NCBI RefSeq assembly: GCF_013170705.1
Contig: NZ_CP033334.1
Location: 124,001-188,000, forward strand
Source of the DNA: Mesorhizobium loti
Lineage (GTDB): Bacteria; Pseudomonadota; Alphaproteobacteria; Rhizobiales; Rhizobiaceae
Direction: 5' to 3'
Length of the DNA: 64,000 nt
The translations under genes and the position numbers were made by a program. Shown here piece after piece: positions 43,479 through 51,753 of the stretch. Under the pieces are notes generated by a model. It saw only the letters and a list, made by a program, of their open reading frames with translations. It was not told the origin of the DNA and made no database searches. Within the stretch, counting starts at the first letter, position 1. Every line of letters begins with the position of its first letter.

Positions 43479-43706
43479 ATGGCAGAGCCGCAACTCACTG
43501 GCCGGGCAGTCTCGAACGTGCCTGGCGCAAGGAATTTTCAGATCCGCGGGGGCGGATGCCGGGATCAAAAACCTGGCCAAGGGGCTCGTCGGTGCGGTGC
43601 GGGATACCGATCCTGGCGTCCCGCACCGGCGAGATTATTTGCGCTTCTCCCCGCCGTCGCTGCGCTGTCCATGGCGCCTTGTCGAAGCCCAGCAAACCAG
43701 GGATGA
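43479..43706 (+). CDS. Possible 75-residue leader ORF before the kinase gene
   Basis: An ATG at 43479 follows a strong GGGAGGG (43470-43476) and opens a 75-codon frame ending four bases before the kinase GTG. The peptide is Arg/Gly/Pro-rich (for example NFQIRGGGCRDQKPGQGARR) and resembles no family. It may be a translated leader that couples to the kinase gene, a gene remnant, or chance; the ribosome site is the only positive evidence. Confidence 0.3.
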   Translation: MAEPQLTGRAVSNVPGARNFQIRGGGCRDQKPGQGARRCGAGYRSWRPAPARLFALLPAVAALSMAPCRSPANQG

Positions 43707-43710
43707 TCCC

Positions 43711-44598
43711 GTGATTGCCGAAGACCGCATCCGTGCCCTGCCCTGCTGGACCGGCGCCATCGAGATCGCCCCGCTGCCCGGCGGCCTGAGCAACGCCAAT
43801 TATGTAGTCAGCGACGGTGCCGGACGGCATGTCGTGCGGTTCGGTCAGGACTACCCATTCCACCATGTCTTCCGCGAACGCGAGGTGATGACCGCGCGCG
43901 CGGCCCACGCCGCCGGTTTCGCGCCGGCGGTCCATTACGCCGAACCGGGCATCATGGTGACGGCGTTCCTTGGCGCCAGGACCTATCTTGCCGAGGACGT
44001 GCGCGCCAATCTCGGCCGCGTCGCGGCCTTGATGCGCGGCTTCCATCGGGAGATGCCCAACCATATTTCCGGCGCCGGCTTCATGTTCTGGGTCTTCCAC
44101 GTCATTCGCGACTACGCGCGCACGCTCGAGGAAGGCGGCAGCCGCAAGCGCGGTGACTTGCCACGGCTGCTGACGCTGGCAGACGAGTTGGAGCGGGCGC
44201 AGAAATTGCTGCCGATCGTCTTCGGCCACAACGACCTTTTGCCGGCAAACATTCTCGACGACGGCAGCAGGCTGTGGCTGATCGATTTCGAATATGCCGG
44301 CTTTAACACGGCGATGTTCGACCTTGCCGGCGTCGCTTCGAACGCGGGCATGAGCGACGAGGAATCCTTCGCCTTCCTGACCGCCTATTTCATGAAGGAA
44401 CCAGACGATGCGATCCGCCGCTCGCACGCCGCCATGCAATGCGCCTCGCTGTTGCGCGAGGCGATGTGGAGCATGGTGTCGGAACTCTATCTCGACGCGC
44501 CAGGCATCGACTACGTCGCGTACACCGAAGAAAACCTGGTGCGGCTCGACGCGGCGCTGGAAAACTACCAGACAAAATACGGGATCCTGAAATCATGA
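43711..44598 (+). CDS. Choline-kinase-like phosphotransferase 1
   Basis: A 295-residue APH/choline-kinase-fold protein. Catalytic loop FGHNDLLPANIL (Brenner-type HxDxxxxN) and metal site LIDFEYAGFNTAMFDLA are intact; a nucleotide-binding GGLSNANYVV stands near the N-terminus. GTG at 43711 is preferred because AGGGA lies upstream and the sequence before it is not protein-like, although the frame stays open to 43441. It overlaps the following demethylase gene by four bases. Substrate is unknown; choline, ethanolamine or another amino-alcohol is suggested by fold and neighbour. Confidence 0.82.
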   Translation: MIAEDRIRALPCWTGAIEIAPLPGGLSNANYVVSDGAGRHVVRFGQDYPFHHVFREREVMTARAAHAAGFAPAVHYAEPGIMVTAFLGARTYLAEDVRANLGRVAALMRGFHREMPNHISGAGFMFWVFHVIRDYARTLEEGGSRKRGDLPRLLTLADELERAQKLLPIVFGHNDLLPANILDDGSRLWLIDFEYAGFNTAMFDLAGVASNAGMSDEESFAFLTAYFMKEPDDAIRRSHAAMQCASLLREAMWSMVSELYLDAPGIDYVAYTEENLVRLDAALENYQTKYGILKS

Positions 44599-47036
44599 CC
44601 TTGCCCAGCCAGGCCGCCATCGTCGTCATCGGCGGCGGCATCATCGGCTGCTCGACGGCCTATCATCTCGCGCGCGATCACAAGGCCGACGTCGTGCTGC
44701 TCGAACAGGGCAAGCTGACCTCGGGCTCGACCTGGCACGCCGCCGGTCTGGTCGGGCAATTGCGCTCGTCGGCATCGATCACCCGGGTGCTCAAATATTC
44801 GGTCGACCTCTACAAGGGACTGGAAGCTGAAACCGGTCTTGCCACCGGCTGGAAGATGACCGGCTGCCTGAGGCTCGCCACCAATGCCGACCGCTGGACC
44901 GAATACAAAAGGCTGGCGACGACGGCGAAGAGCTTCGGCATGGACATGCATCTTTTGTCGCCGGACGAGGTCAAGGCGATGTGGCCGCTGATGGAAACCG
45001 GCGATCTCGTCGGCGCCTCCTGGCTGCCGACCGACGGTCAGGCGAGCCCTTCCGACATCACGCAGTCGCTGGCCAAGGGCGCGCGCATGCATGGCGCGAA
45101 GCTGTTGGAGGATGTCCGCGTCACCGGTTTCGAGATGAAGGGCGGCCGCATCACGGCCGTTAAGACCAATCAAGGCGACATCGCCTGCGACAAGGTGGTG
45201 AACTGCGCCGGCCAATGGGCGCGGCAGGTGGGCGCCATGGCCGGCATCAATGTCCCGCTACAGCCGGTGAAGCACCAATACATCATCACCGAGAAGATCG
45301 ATGGACTGGCGACCGACGCGCCGACGCTGCGCGACCCCGACCGGCGCACCTATTTCAAGGAGGAGGTCGGCGGGCTGGTGATGGGCGGCTATGAGCCCAA
45401 CCCGCAGGCATGGACGACGGGTGACGTGCCCGACGACTGGGAATTCCGGCTGTTCGACGACGACTACGACCATTTCGAACAGCACATGACACAGGCGATC
45501 GCGCGGGTGCCGGCGCTGGAAACCGTCGGCGTCAAGCAGATGATCAACGGACCGGAAAGCTTTACGCCGGACGGCAATTTCATTCTCGGCACGGCACCCG
45601 AATGCGCCAACATGTTCGTCGGCGCCGGCTTCAACGCCTTCGGCATCGCGTCCGGCGGCGGCGCCGGCTGGGTGCTGGCGCAGTGGGTGGTCGACGGCGA
45701 GGCGCCGCTCGACCTGTGGGTGGTCGACATCAGACGGTTTTCCGCCCTGCACCGCGACCGGCAATGGGTGTGCGAGCGCACGCTGGAGGCCTATGGCAAG
45801 CACTATACGATCGGCTTCCCGCACGAGGAATATGCCAGCGGCCGGCCGCGCATCATCTCGCCGCTCTACGACAGGCTGAAGCAGCGGCGCGCGGTATTCG
45901 GCTCCAAGCTCGGCTGGGAGCGGCCGAACTGGTTCGCGCCCGAAGGCGTCGAGCCACACGACATCTATTCCATGGGCCGGCAGAACTGGTTCGCGGCGGT
46001 CGGCGACGAACACCGGCATGTGCGCGAGCATGTCGGCATCTTCGACCAGTCGTCCTTCGCCAAATACGAGCTGAGCGGACCCGATGCGGCCAAGGCGCTG
46101 GACTGGATCTGCGCCAACGATGTCAGCAAGCCGGTCGGCCGGCTGACCTACACCCAGCTTCTCAACACGCGCGGCGGCATAGAGGCCGACCTGACCGTGG
46201 CGCGGCTGGCCGAGGACAAATTCTATATCGTCACCGGCACCGGTTTCCGCACGCATGACGCCTCCTGGATCCGCGACCATATCGACGAGGGCCTCGATGC
46301 CAACCTGACCGATGTCACCGAGGAATTCGGCACGCTGTCGCTGATGGGACCGCGCGCCCGCGATGTGCTTTCCGCGGTGACCGAGGCCGATGTGTCGAAC
46401 ACGGCATTCCCGTTCGGCCATGTGCGCGAGATCGCCATTGCCGGCCACACGGTGCGGGCGCTGCGCGTCACTTATGTGGGCGAACTCGGCTGGGAATTGC
46501 ATGTGCCGATCGCGGCCACTGGTGAAGTCTTCGACGCATTGACGGCGGCGGGCGAGAAGCACCGCATCCGCCCGGTCGGCTACCGGGCGCTGGAATCGCT
46601 GCGCCTGGAAAAGGGCTACCGCGCCTGGGGCTCCGACATCACGCCCAACGACACGCCGCAGGAAGCCGGGCTCGGCTGGGCGGTCAAGCTGCGCAAGAAC
46701 ACCGATTTCGTCGGACGGCGCGCGCTCGAGAAACTCGATGGCATGCCTTTGAAGAAGCGCTTTGCCGGCTTCACGGTCGACAATCCGGAGATCGTGCTGC
46801 TCGGCCGGGAGACCATCCTGCGCGATGGCGAGCCGGTCGGTTACCTGACCAGCGGCGGCTATGGCTACACGATCGGCAGGAATATCGGCTACGGCTATGT
46901 GCGCAACGGCGACGGGGTGAGCGACGATTTCCTCGCCTCGGGCGACTATGAACTGGTGGTCGCTATGGAGCGGACGCCGGCCAAGATCCATCTCGAGCCG
47001 ATGTACGATCCAGCGGCGGAGAGGGTAAAGGCCTAG
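44595..47036 (+). CDS. Dimethylglycine/sarcosine dehydrogenase-like FAD and folate enzyme
   Basis: An 813-residue two-part enzyme. Residues 1-430 are a DAO-type flavin domain (VVIGGGIIGCSTAYHLA) with STWHAAGLVGQLRS, where the His matches the one that carries covalent FAD in dimethylglycine dehydrogenase. Residues about 430-813 are a GcvT-like folate-binding domain (GIFDQSSFAKYELSG, VTYVGELGWELHVP, RLEKGYRAWGSDI). It likely removes N-methyl groups and passes formaldehyde to tetrahydrofolate. ATG at 44595 overlaps the kinase stop by four bases. The true substrate may be a choline-related compound, as the flanking kinases suggest. Confidence 0.88.
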   Translation: MTLPSQAAIVVIGGGIIGCSTAYHLARDHKADVVLLEQGKLTSGSTWHAAGLVGQLRSSASITRVLKYSVDLYKGLEAETGLATGWKMTGCLRLATNADRWTEYKRLATTAKSFGMDMHLLSPDEVKAMWPLMETGDLVGASWLPTDGQASPSDITQSLAKGARMHGAKLLEDVRVTGFEMKGGRITAVKTNQGDIACDKVVNCAGQWARQVGAMAGINVPLQPVKHQYIITEKIDGLATDAPTLRDPDRRTYFKEEVGGLVMGGYEPNPQAWTTGDVPDDWEFRLFDDDYDHFEQHMTQAIARVPALETVGVKQMINGPESFTPDGNFILGTAPECANMFVGAGFNAFGIASGGGAGWVLAQWVVDGEAPLDLWVVDIRRFSALHRDRQWVCERTLEAYGKHYTIGFPHEEYASGRPRIISPLYDRLKQRRAVFGSKLGWERPNWFAPEGVEPHDIYSMGRQNWFAAVGDEHRHVREHVGIFDQSSFAKYELSGPDAAKALDWICANDVSKPVGRLTYTQLLNTRGGIEADLTVARLAEDKFYIVTGTGFRTHDASWIRDHIDEGLDANLTDVTEEFGTLSLMGPRARDVLSAVTEADVSNTAFPFGHVREIAIAGHTVRALRVTYVGELGWELHVPIAATGEVFDALTAAGEKHRIRPVGYRALESLRLEKGYRAWGSDITPNDTPQEAGLGWAVKLRKNTDFVGRRALEKLDGMPLKKRFAGFTVDNPEIVLLGRETILRDGEPVGYLTSGGYGYTIGRNIGYGYVRNGDGVSDDFLASGDYELVVAMERTPAKIHLEPMYDPAAERVKA

Positions 47037-47085
47037 ATAAGGTTCATCGGTTCACGGAAACGCCGAACCGCCTCTTTGTGTTGAC

Positions 47086-47130
47086 GCAATTCCCAAGGGA
47101 AAACAGCGACACGGTTTTTCCTGGAATTGC
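47086..47130. repeat. Palindromic repeat, GCAATTCC family, copy 1
   Basis: GCAATTCC (47086-47093) and GGAATTGC (47123-47130) bound a 45-base palindromic element between convergent genes. The right arm TTTCCTGGAATTGCTxCAG is shared with the element at 49798-49838. I recall this as a common intergenic repeat in Mesorhizobium. Confidence 0.65.
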
Positions 47131-47131
47131 T

Positions 47132-47764
47132 TCAGTTTACCCGCAGGACAAGGCCCCGGCTGGGCACGGTGTCGGCCTCGCCTGGCATGGAGACGTAAGG
47201 GCGTGTCTCCTCGGCGCGGGTGACGATGCCTTGCGCCTCGAGTTCGGCGATGCGCGCTGCAAAACCCTGATCCCACAGCGTGTTCTTGACCGTCAGCACG
47301 ATCACCCCGCCGGGCCGGCAGATGCGGATCAGGTCGTCCAGCCCTTCGACGCCGACATGGCCCGAGGTGAAGACGCCGGCCGAAACGATTCCGGCATAGG
47401 CATTGTCGGCAAAAGGCAGCCTACCGCCAAGCGCGAGGCAATGCAGCGCGGAATAAACCCCTTTGCGGGCGGCCTGATCCAGCATGCCTTGCGAGATGTC
47501 CAGCGCCTCGACTTCGGGATAGCCCGCAATGTTCAACCATTCACCGATGAGCCCGGTGCCCGCGCCGGCATCGAGCAGCGGCGCCAAGCCACGCGGCAGA
47601 TGGCGGGCGAGCAAGGCGAGGCAGATCGTCGGATGGCGATAACCGGCGGCTGACATGTCGGCGTCATAGGTCTGCGACCAACGGTCATAGAGGGCGGCCA
47701 CTTCCTCTGGCCGCTTCGACGCGTAGGCGGCGCCGAGTGCCCCATGATGTTTGCCGTCCACCAT
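47132..47764 (-). CDS. Class I methyltransferase, METTL27-like
   Basis: A 210-residue SAM-dependent methyltransferase. Motif I is LLDAGAGTGLIGEWL, the acid follows in VEALDISQGML, and the post-II region is DLIRICRPGGVIVLTV. The N-terminal pattern ALYDRWSQTYDADMSAAGYRHP is that of METTL27/WBSCR27-type proteins. The ATG at 47764 is chosen as open sequence further upstream is antisense to the second kinase gene. It sits between and opposite to the demethylase and the second kinase. Substrate unknown. Confidence 0.8.
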   Translation of the reverse strand: MVDGKHHGALGAAYASKRPEEVAALYDRWSQTYDADMSAAGYRHPTICLALLARHLPRGLAPLLDAGAGTGLIGEWLNIAGYPEVEALDISQGMLDQAARKGVYSALHCLALGGRLPFADNAYAGIVSAGVFTSGHVGVEGLDDLIRICRPGGVIVLTVKNTLWDQGFAARIAELEAQGIVTRAEETRPYVSMPGEADTVPSRGLVLRVN

Positions 47765-47869
47765 CGCCGTTCCGCCAGCCGCTCTCTTGCTCACCACGAT
47801 CGGATGATAGCCAAACGGCGAAAATTGTGGAACCGTTGCGATGAGAAATAATCGCGTGGGGGCGCAGGC

Positions 47870-48772
47870 ATGGTGACAGACGAGGCGCGGGCAGAACTTG
47901 CCGCCATTCCGGTGCTGGCCGACTATGCCGGACCACTGGACCGGCTTGGCGGCCTCACCAATCTCGTCTTCAAGGCCGGCGACTTCTGCCTGCGCATTCC
48001 GGGCAAGGGCACCGAGGAATACATCAACCGCGCCAACGAAGCGGTGGCGGCGCGCGAGGCGGCAAAGGCCGGCGTCAGCCCCGAAGTGCTGCATGCCGAC
48101 GCCGGCACCGGCGTGATGGTGACGCGCTTCATCGCCGGTGCGGAAACGATGTCACCGGAGAAATTCAGGGAACGGCCGGGCAGCCCCGCCCGCGCCGGCG
48201 AAGCGTTCCGCAAGCTGCACGCGTCCGGTGCGGTGTTTCCTTTCCGCTTCGAACTGTTCGCGATGATCGACGACTATCTCAAGGTCCTGTCGACCAAGGA
48301 CGTCGCCCTGCCCGCCGGCTATCATGACGTGGTTCGCGAGGCCGGGAGCGTGCGCTCGGCGCTGGCCACCCATCCCCTGCCGCTCGTCGCCTGCCATTGC
48401 GATCCGCTGTGCGAGAACTTCCTCGATACGGGCGAGCGGATGTGGATCGTCGACTGGGAATATTCGGGGATGAACGACCCGCTCTGGGATCTCGGCGACC
48501 TCAGTGTCGAAGGCAAGTTCGACGCTACGCAGGACGAAGAGCTGATGCGCGCCTATTTCGGCGGCGAGGCGAAACCGGCGGAGCGCGGACGTGTCGTCAT
48601 CTACAAGGCGATGTGCGACCTGCTGTGGACGCTGTGGGGGCTGATCCAGCTTGCCAACGACAATCCCGCCGACGATTTCCGTGCCTATGCCGACGGCCGC
48701 TTCGCGCGCTGCAAGGCGTTGATGGAGACGCCGGAGTTTTCGCGGCATCTGGCGGCAATACGCCGGGGTTAG
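47870..48772 (+). CDS. Choline-kinase-like phosphotransferase 2
   Basis: A 300-residue APH-fold kinase related in type, though distant in sequence, to the one at 43711-44598. N-terminal GGLTNLVFKAGDFCLRIPGKG binds nucleotide; the catalytic loop is ACHCDPLCENFLD and the metal site VDWEYSGMNDPLWDLGDLS, the latter particularly like LicA/choline kinase. It is transcribed alone, 106 bases from the divergent methyltransferase start. With two intact kinases near one demethylase, a phosphorylated methylated amino-alcohol may be handled here. Confidence 0.83.
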   Translation: MVTDEARAELAAIPVLADYAGPLDRLGGLTNLVFKAGDFCLRIPGKGTEEYINRANEAVAAREAAKAGVSPEVLHADAGTGVMVTRFIAGAETMSPEKFRERPGSPARAGEAFRKLHASGAVFPFRFELFAMIDDYLKVLSTKDVALPAGYHDVVREAGSVRSALATHPLPLVACHCDPLCENFLDTGERMWIVDWEYSGMNDPLWDLGDLSVEGKFDATQDEELMRAYFGGEAKPAERGRVVIYKAMCDLLWTLWGLIQLANDNPADDFRAYADGRFARCKALMETPEFSRHLAAIRRG

Positions 48773-48844
48773 CCCCGCAATCCGGATTTAAATCTTATCC
48801 GTGCCGCCGTCCCAGGAACGCCGCGCACTTTTGGGCGACAGGCG

Positions 48845-49768
48845 TCAATTCACACCCTTCGGCACATTTTCGGGCGGCACCGTGGTGTCGACCACCTTTT
48901 GGCGGTGGAAAATGAAGATGCCGGCCAGAACGACGATGGCGGAGCCGATCAGGATGCGCGGGCCGGGGACGTCACCGAAGAACACCAGTCCGAACACCAC
49001 GGCCCATAGCAGCAGCGTGTAGTGCAGCGGTGCCAGCGTCGAGGCCGGCGCCAGCTTCAATGCCCTGGTGATCATCAGATGGGCGGCACAGGAGACGATG
49101 CCAAGCAGGAGCATGGCGCCGAAATCGAGCGCCGACGGTGTCCGCCACGCGCCGATGGTCAGCGCGCCGCCGACCAGCAACGTGCCGATCGTCTGCCATG
49201 TCACAAGGTTGGTGTCGCTGGTGCCGCGCAAACGCCGGTTGAGGATGATGGCGAAGGCAAAGGCGATGCTGCCGACGAGGGCGAAGGCCGAGGATAGCGA
49301 GAACGCCTCCGAGGACGGCTTCAGGATGATCAGCACGCCGCAGAAACCGAGCAGGATCGCCAGCCAGCGCCGCCAGCCGACCTTCTCGCCCAGCAGCAGG
49401 TGCGACAGCGCCGCAACGTAGATCGGTCCGGCCATGTAGAAGCTCATCACGTCGGCGAGCGGGAGATAGACGACCGCGGCGTAGAACAGCCCGGTATCGG
49501 CCGTGGTCGCGAGCACGCGCAGGAGTTGGAGGATAGGCCGCTCCAAGTGGAAAAGCTTTGCGGGGCCCTGGTTGGCGATCATCGGGCCGAGCACGATGAA
49601 GGCGCCGACGGAGCGGATCAGCACCACCTGACCGACGGAGAAGCTTGCGACCAGCCATTTGCCCATCGCATCGTTCAGCGCAAACATGAAATCGCCGGCC
49701 AGCATCAGCAGAATGCCGGCCAGAAGAACGTTCCTGATTGTGGAATTCTGCGCCACGGGCTGCGTCAT
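48845..49768 (-). CDS. EamA/DMT-family exporter
   Basis: A 307-residue inner-membrane protein of the drug/metabolite transporter superfamily with ten helices in two EamA repeats. Helix 1 and 2 (LLAGILLMLAGDFMFALNDA, QVVLIRSVGAFIVLGPMI) and the conserved LGEKVGWRRWLAILLGFCGVLIIL, end of the first repeat, are clear; the second repeat ends in GDVPGPRILIGSAIVVLAGI. Substrate cannot be predicted; relatives export amino acids, nucleobases or metabolites. Confidence 0.88.
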   Translation of the reverse strand: MTQPVAQNSTIRNVLLAGILLMLAGDFMFALNDAMGKWLVASFSVGQVVLIRSVGAFIVLGPMIANQGPAKLFHLERPILQLLRVLATTADTGLFYAAVVYLPLADVMSFYMAGPIYVAALSHLLLGEKVGWRRWLAILLGFCGVLIILKPSSEAFSLSSAFALVGSIAFAFAIILNRRLRGTSDTNLVTWQTIGTLLVGGALTIGAWRTPSALDFGAMLLLGIVSCAAHLMITRALKLAPASTLAPLHYTLLLWAVVFGLVFFGDVPGPRILIGSAIVVLAGIFIFHRQKVVDTTVPPENVPKGVN

Positions 49769-49797
49769 GCCGATCCCGATTCCTCCCTCGCGTAGAG

Positions 49798-49838
49798 CAT
49801 TCCTGTGGAAAGACCGTCTTATACTTTCCTGGAATTGC
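49798..49838. repeat. Palindromic repeat, GCAATTCC family, copy 2
   Basis: GCATTCC (49798-49804) and GGAATTGC (49831-49838) bound an imperfect palindrome sharing its right arm with 47086-47130. It lies 30 bases upstream of the EamA start codon. Confidence 0.55.
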
Positions 49839-49939
49839 TCCAGGCCGCGTCGTAGACGGAAGCGGCGGCTTTGACGAGGAGAAATCCCGAAATCGGCAAG
49901 GCCAGCACCGGGAATCGGCTGGCTCTGGCCCGTCCCAAC

Positions 49940-50200
49940 CTACTTCGGTTGCGGCCTGACGATGATCGGCCGATAGATCACCGGCCGGTTCCAGGGATCG
50001 AAGTCCGGCGTGCTTCTCAGTTCCGCGCGGCGATCGAGATCAATGCGCTGCAGGCATTCGGCGAACGCGTCATTCTTCTTGAGAAAACCGTAGGACCGGC
50101 ATTTCGCTTCGTCGGCGGCGCGTCGATCCTCCGCCGACATCGTCGTGCAGCCGGCGCAAAGCGCCGTCAGCGCCATCGCCACAAGAGTCTTGCGCCACAT
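49940..50200 (-). CDS. Small probable lipoprotein
   Basis: An 86-residue protein with a signal sequence MWRKTLVAMALTALCAGC and a lipobox-like LCAGC (lipidated Cys 18), so probably membrane-anchored. The mature part is short and polar with two more cysteines (AKCRSYGF and AECLQRID) that could form a disulfide, and ends in a Pro-rich tail. GAGGAGGG is just upstream of the ATG. No family recognised. Confidence 0.75.
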   Translation of the reverse strand: MWRKTLVAMALTALCAGCTTMSAEDRRAADEAKCRSYGFLKKNDAFAECLQRIDLDRRAELRSTPDFDPWNRPVIYRPIIVRPQPK

Positions 50201-50288
50201 GGAACCCTCCTCGATTAAAAGTGGAGGATCACTGTAGACTTATTCGCGGACGGGCAAAGCGGCGAAGCTTGATGCAGATGCTGGCGTC

Positions 50289-51569
50289 CTATTGGGCCTG
50301 ATGCCTGCGGTTCACCGCCGCCGGCCTGCCAGGCAGGGAAAGCCTGGTATCCTGCCTTGTCCGTTCCGCCACCACCTTGCCCCTGGCGATGACGCAAATG
50401 CGCTCGGCGCGCAGGCGCAGGGCCTCGATCGGATTGCCTGCGTCGAGGACGACGAGGCTGGCGCGCTTGCCGACGGCCAGGCCCAGATGATCCAACCCCA
50501 TGATGGCGGCGTTGACGTTGGTAACCATGTCGAAGCAGCGCGCCATGTCGGCCGGGCTCGACATCTGGGCGACGTGCAGGCCCATGAAGGCGACGTCGAG
50601 CATGTCGGCGGTGCCCAGCGAATACCAGGGATCGAGCACGCAATCCTGGCCCCAGCCGACGCGGATGCCGAGCGCCTGCATTTCCTTGACACGGGTCATG
50701 CCGCGCCGCTTCGGAAAAGTGTCGTGGCGGCCCTGCAGCATGATGTTGATCAGCGGGTTGGGGATGGCGGAAACGCCGGCCTCGGCGATCAGGGGCAGAA
50801 GTTTCGAGACATAATAGTTGTCCATCGAATGCATCGAGGTGAGGTGCGAGCCGGCCACCCTGCCCTGCAGGCCCAGGCGCTGCGTTTCATAGGCCAGTTG
50901 CTCGATGTGGCGCGACAGCGGGTCGTCGGTCTCGTCGCAATGCAGGTCGACCATCAGGCCGCGTTTTGCCGCGATCTCGCAAAGCTCGGTCACCGAGCGC
51001 GTGCCGTCCGTCATGGTACGCTCGAAATGCGGAATGCCGCCGACGATGTCGACGCCCATGTCCAGCGCGCGGATGGTGTTTTCACGCGCCTTCGGCGAGC
51101 GGTAAAAGCCATCCTGCGGAAACGCCACCAGTTGCAGGTCTATGTAAGGGGCAATGGTTTTCTTGACGTCGAGCAGGGCCTCGACGGCCAGCAAACGGTC
51201 ATCGCAGACATCGACATGGGTTCGGATGGCGAGCAGGCCCATCGACACCGCCCAGTCGCAATAGGCGAGCGCCCGGTCGCGCACCGCCTCATGCGTCAGC
51301 AACGGCTTCAGTTCGCCCCACAATGCAATACCTTCGAGCAGCGTGCCCGAGGCATTGATGCGCGGAATGCCGTAGGACAGCGTTGCATCCATATGAAAAT
51401 GCGGATCGATGAAGGGCGGCGAGACCAGATTGCCGCGGGCGTCGACCTCGGTCCGGGCGGAACTTTGCAGTTTGGGCTCGATCGCCGCGATCGTCTCGCC
51501 GCTGATGCCGATATCGGCAATCCCGCCATCCGGCAGCGTGCCGCCACGAACGATAAGGTCGAAATCCAT
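50289..51569 (-). CDS. Cytosine-deaminase-like amidohydrolase
   Basis: A 426-residue member of the amidohydrolase superfamily, CodA branch. Metal ligands H57 and H59 in DPHFHMD, a third His in DLHCDET, and the catalytic Asp in GWGQDCVLDPWYSLG are all present. The DPWYSLGTADML segment is a CodA hallmark, with the E. coli enzyme reading very similarly. It hydrolyses an amine from a pyrimidine or triazine-like ring; cytosine, isocytosine or N-alkyl ammelide are all known for relatives, so the substrate is open. It stands alone, divergent from an ABC exporter. Confidence 0.85.
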   Translation of the reverse strand: MDFDLIVRGGTLPDGGIADIGISGETIAAIEPKLQSSARTEVDARGNLVSPPFIDPHFHMDATLSYGIPRINASGTLLEGIALWGELKPLLTHEAVRDRALAYCDWAVSMGLLAIRTHVDVCDDRLLAVEALLDVKKTIAPYIDLQLVAFPQDGFYRSPKARENTIRALDMGVDIVGGIPHFERTMTDGTRSVTELCEIAAKRGLMVDLHCDETDDPLSRHIEQLAYETQRLGLQGRVAGSHLTSMHSMDNYYVSKLLPLIAEAGVSAIPNPLINIMLQGRHDTFPKRRGMTRVKEMQALGIRVGWGQDCVLDPWYSLGTADMLDVAFMGLHVAQMSSPADMARCFDMVTNVNAAIMGLDHLGLAVGKRASLVVLDAGNPIEALRLRAERICVIARGKVVAERTRQDTRLSLPGRPAAVNRRHQAQ

Positions 51570-51753
51570 CTGTCGTCATCCCGTTCCAGAATCACCCAGC
51601 CATGGTGGCGTAAAAGACAGCTTGCCGCAGCCGTTTCTTTCGGCGATCGCGAAAGGTTTCCTCCCGCGGCAACTCCCTCTATAAGCCGCCTCTCGTCCAC
51701 GCTGCGATCGGCTTCGGACTCAAGGCCATAGTCGCAAACCATGGAAGTCCCGT

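Noticed and set aside
43441..43710. 90-residue N-terminal extension of the first choline-kinase-like protein
   Set aside because: The frame is open, but the sequence is unlike kinases, and a GTG with a ribosome site starts exactly where the family fold begins.
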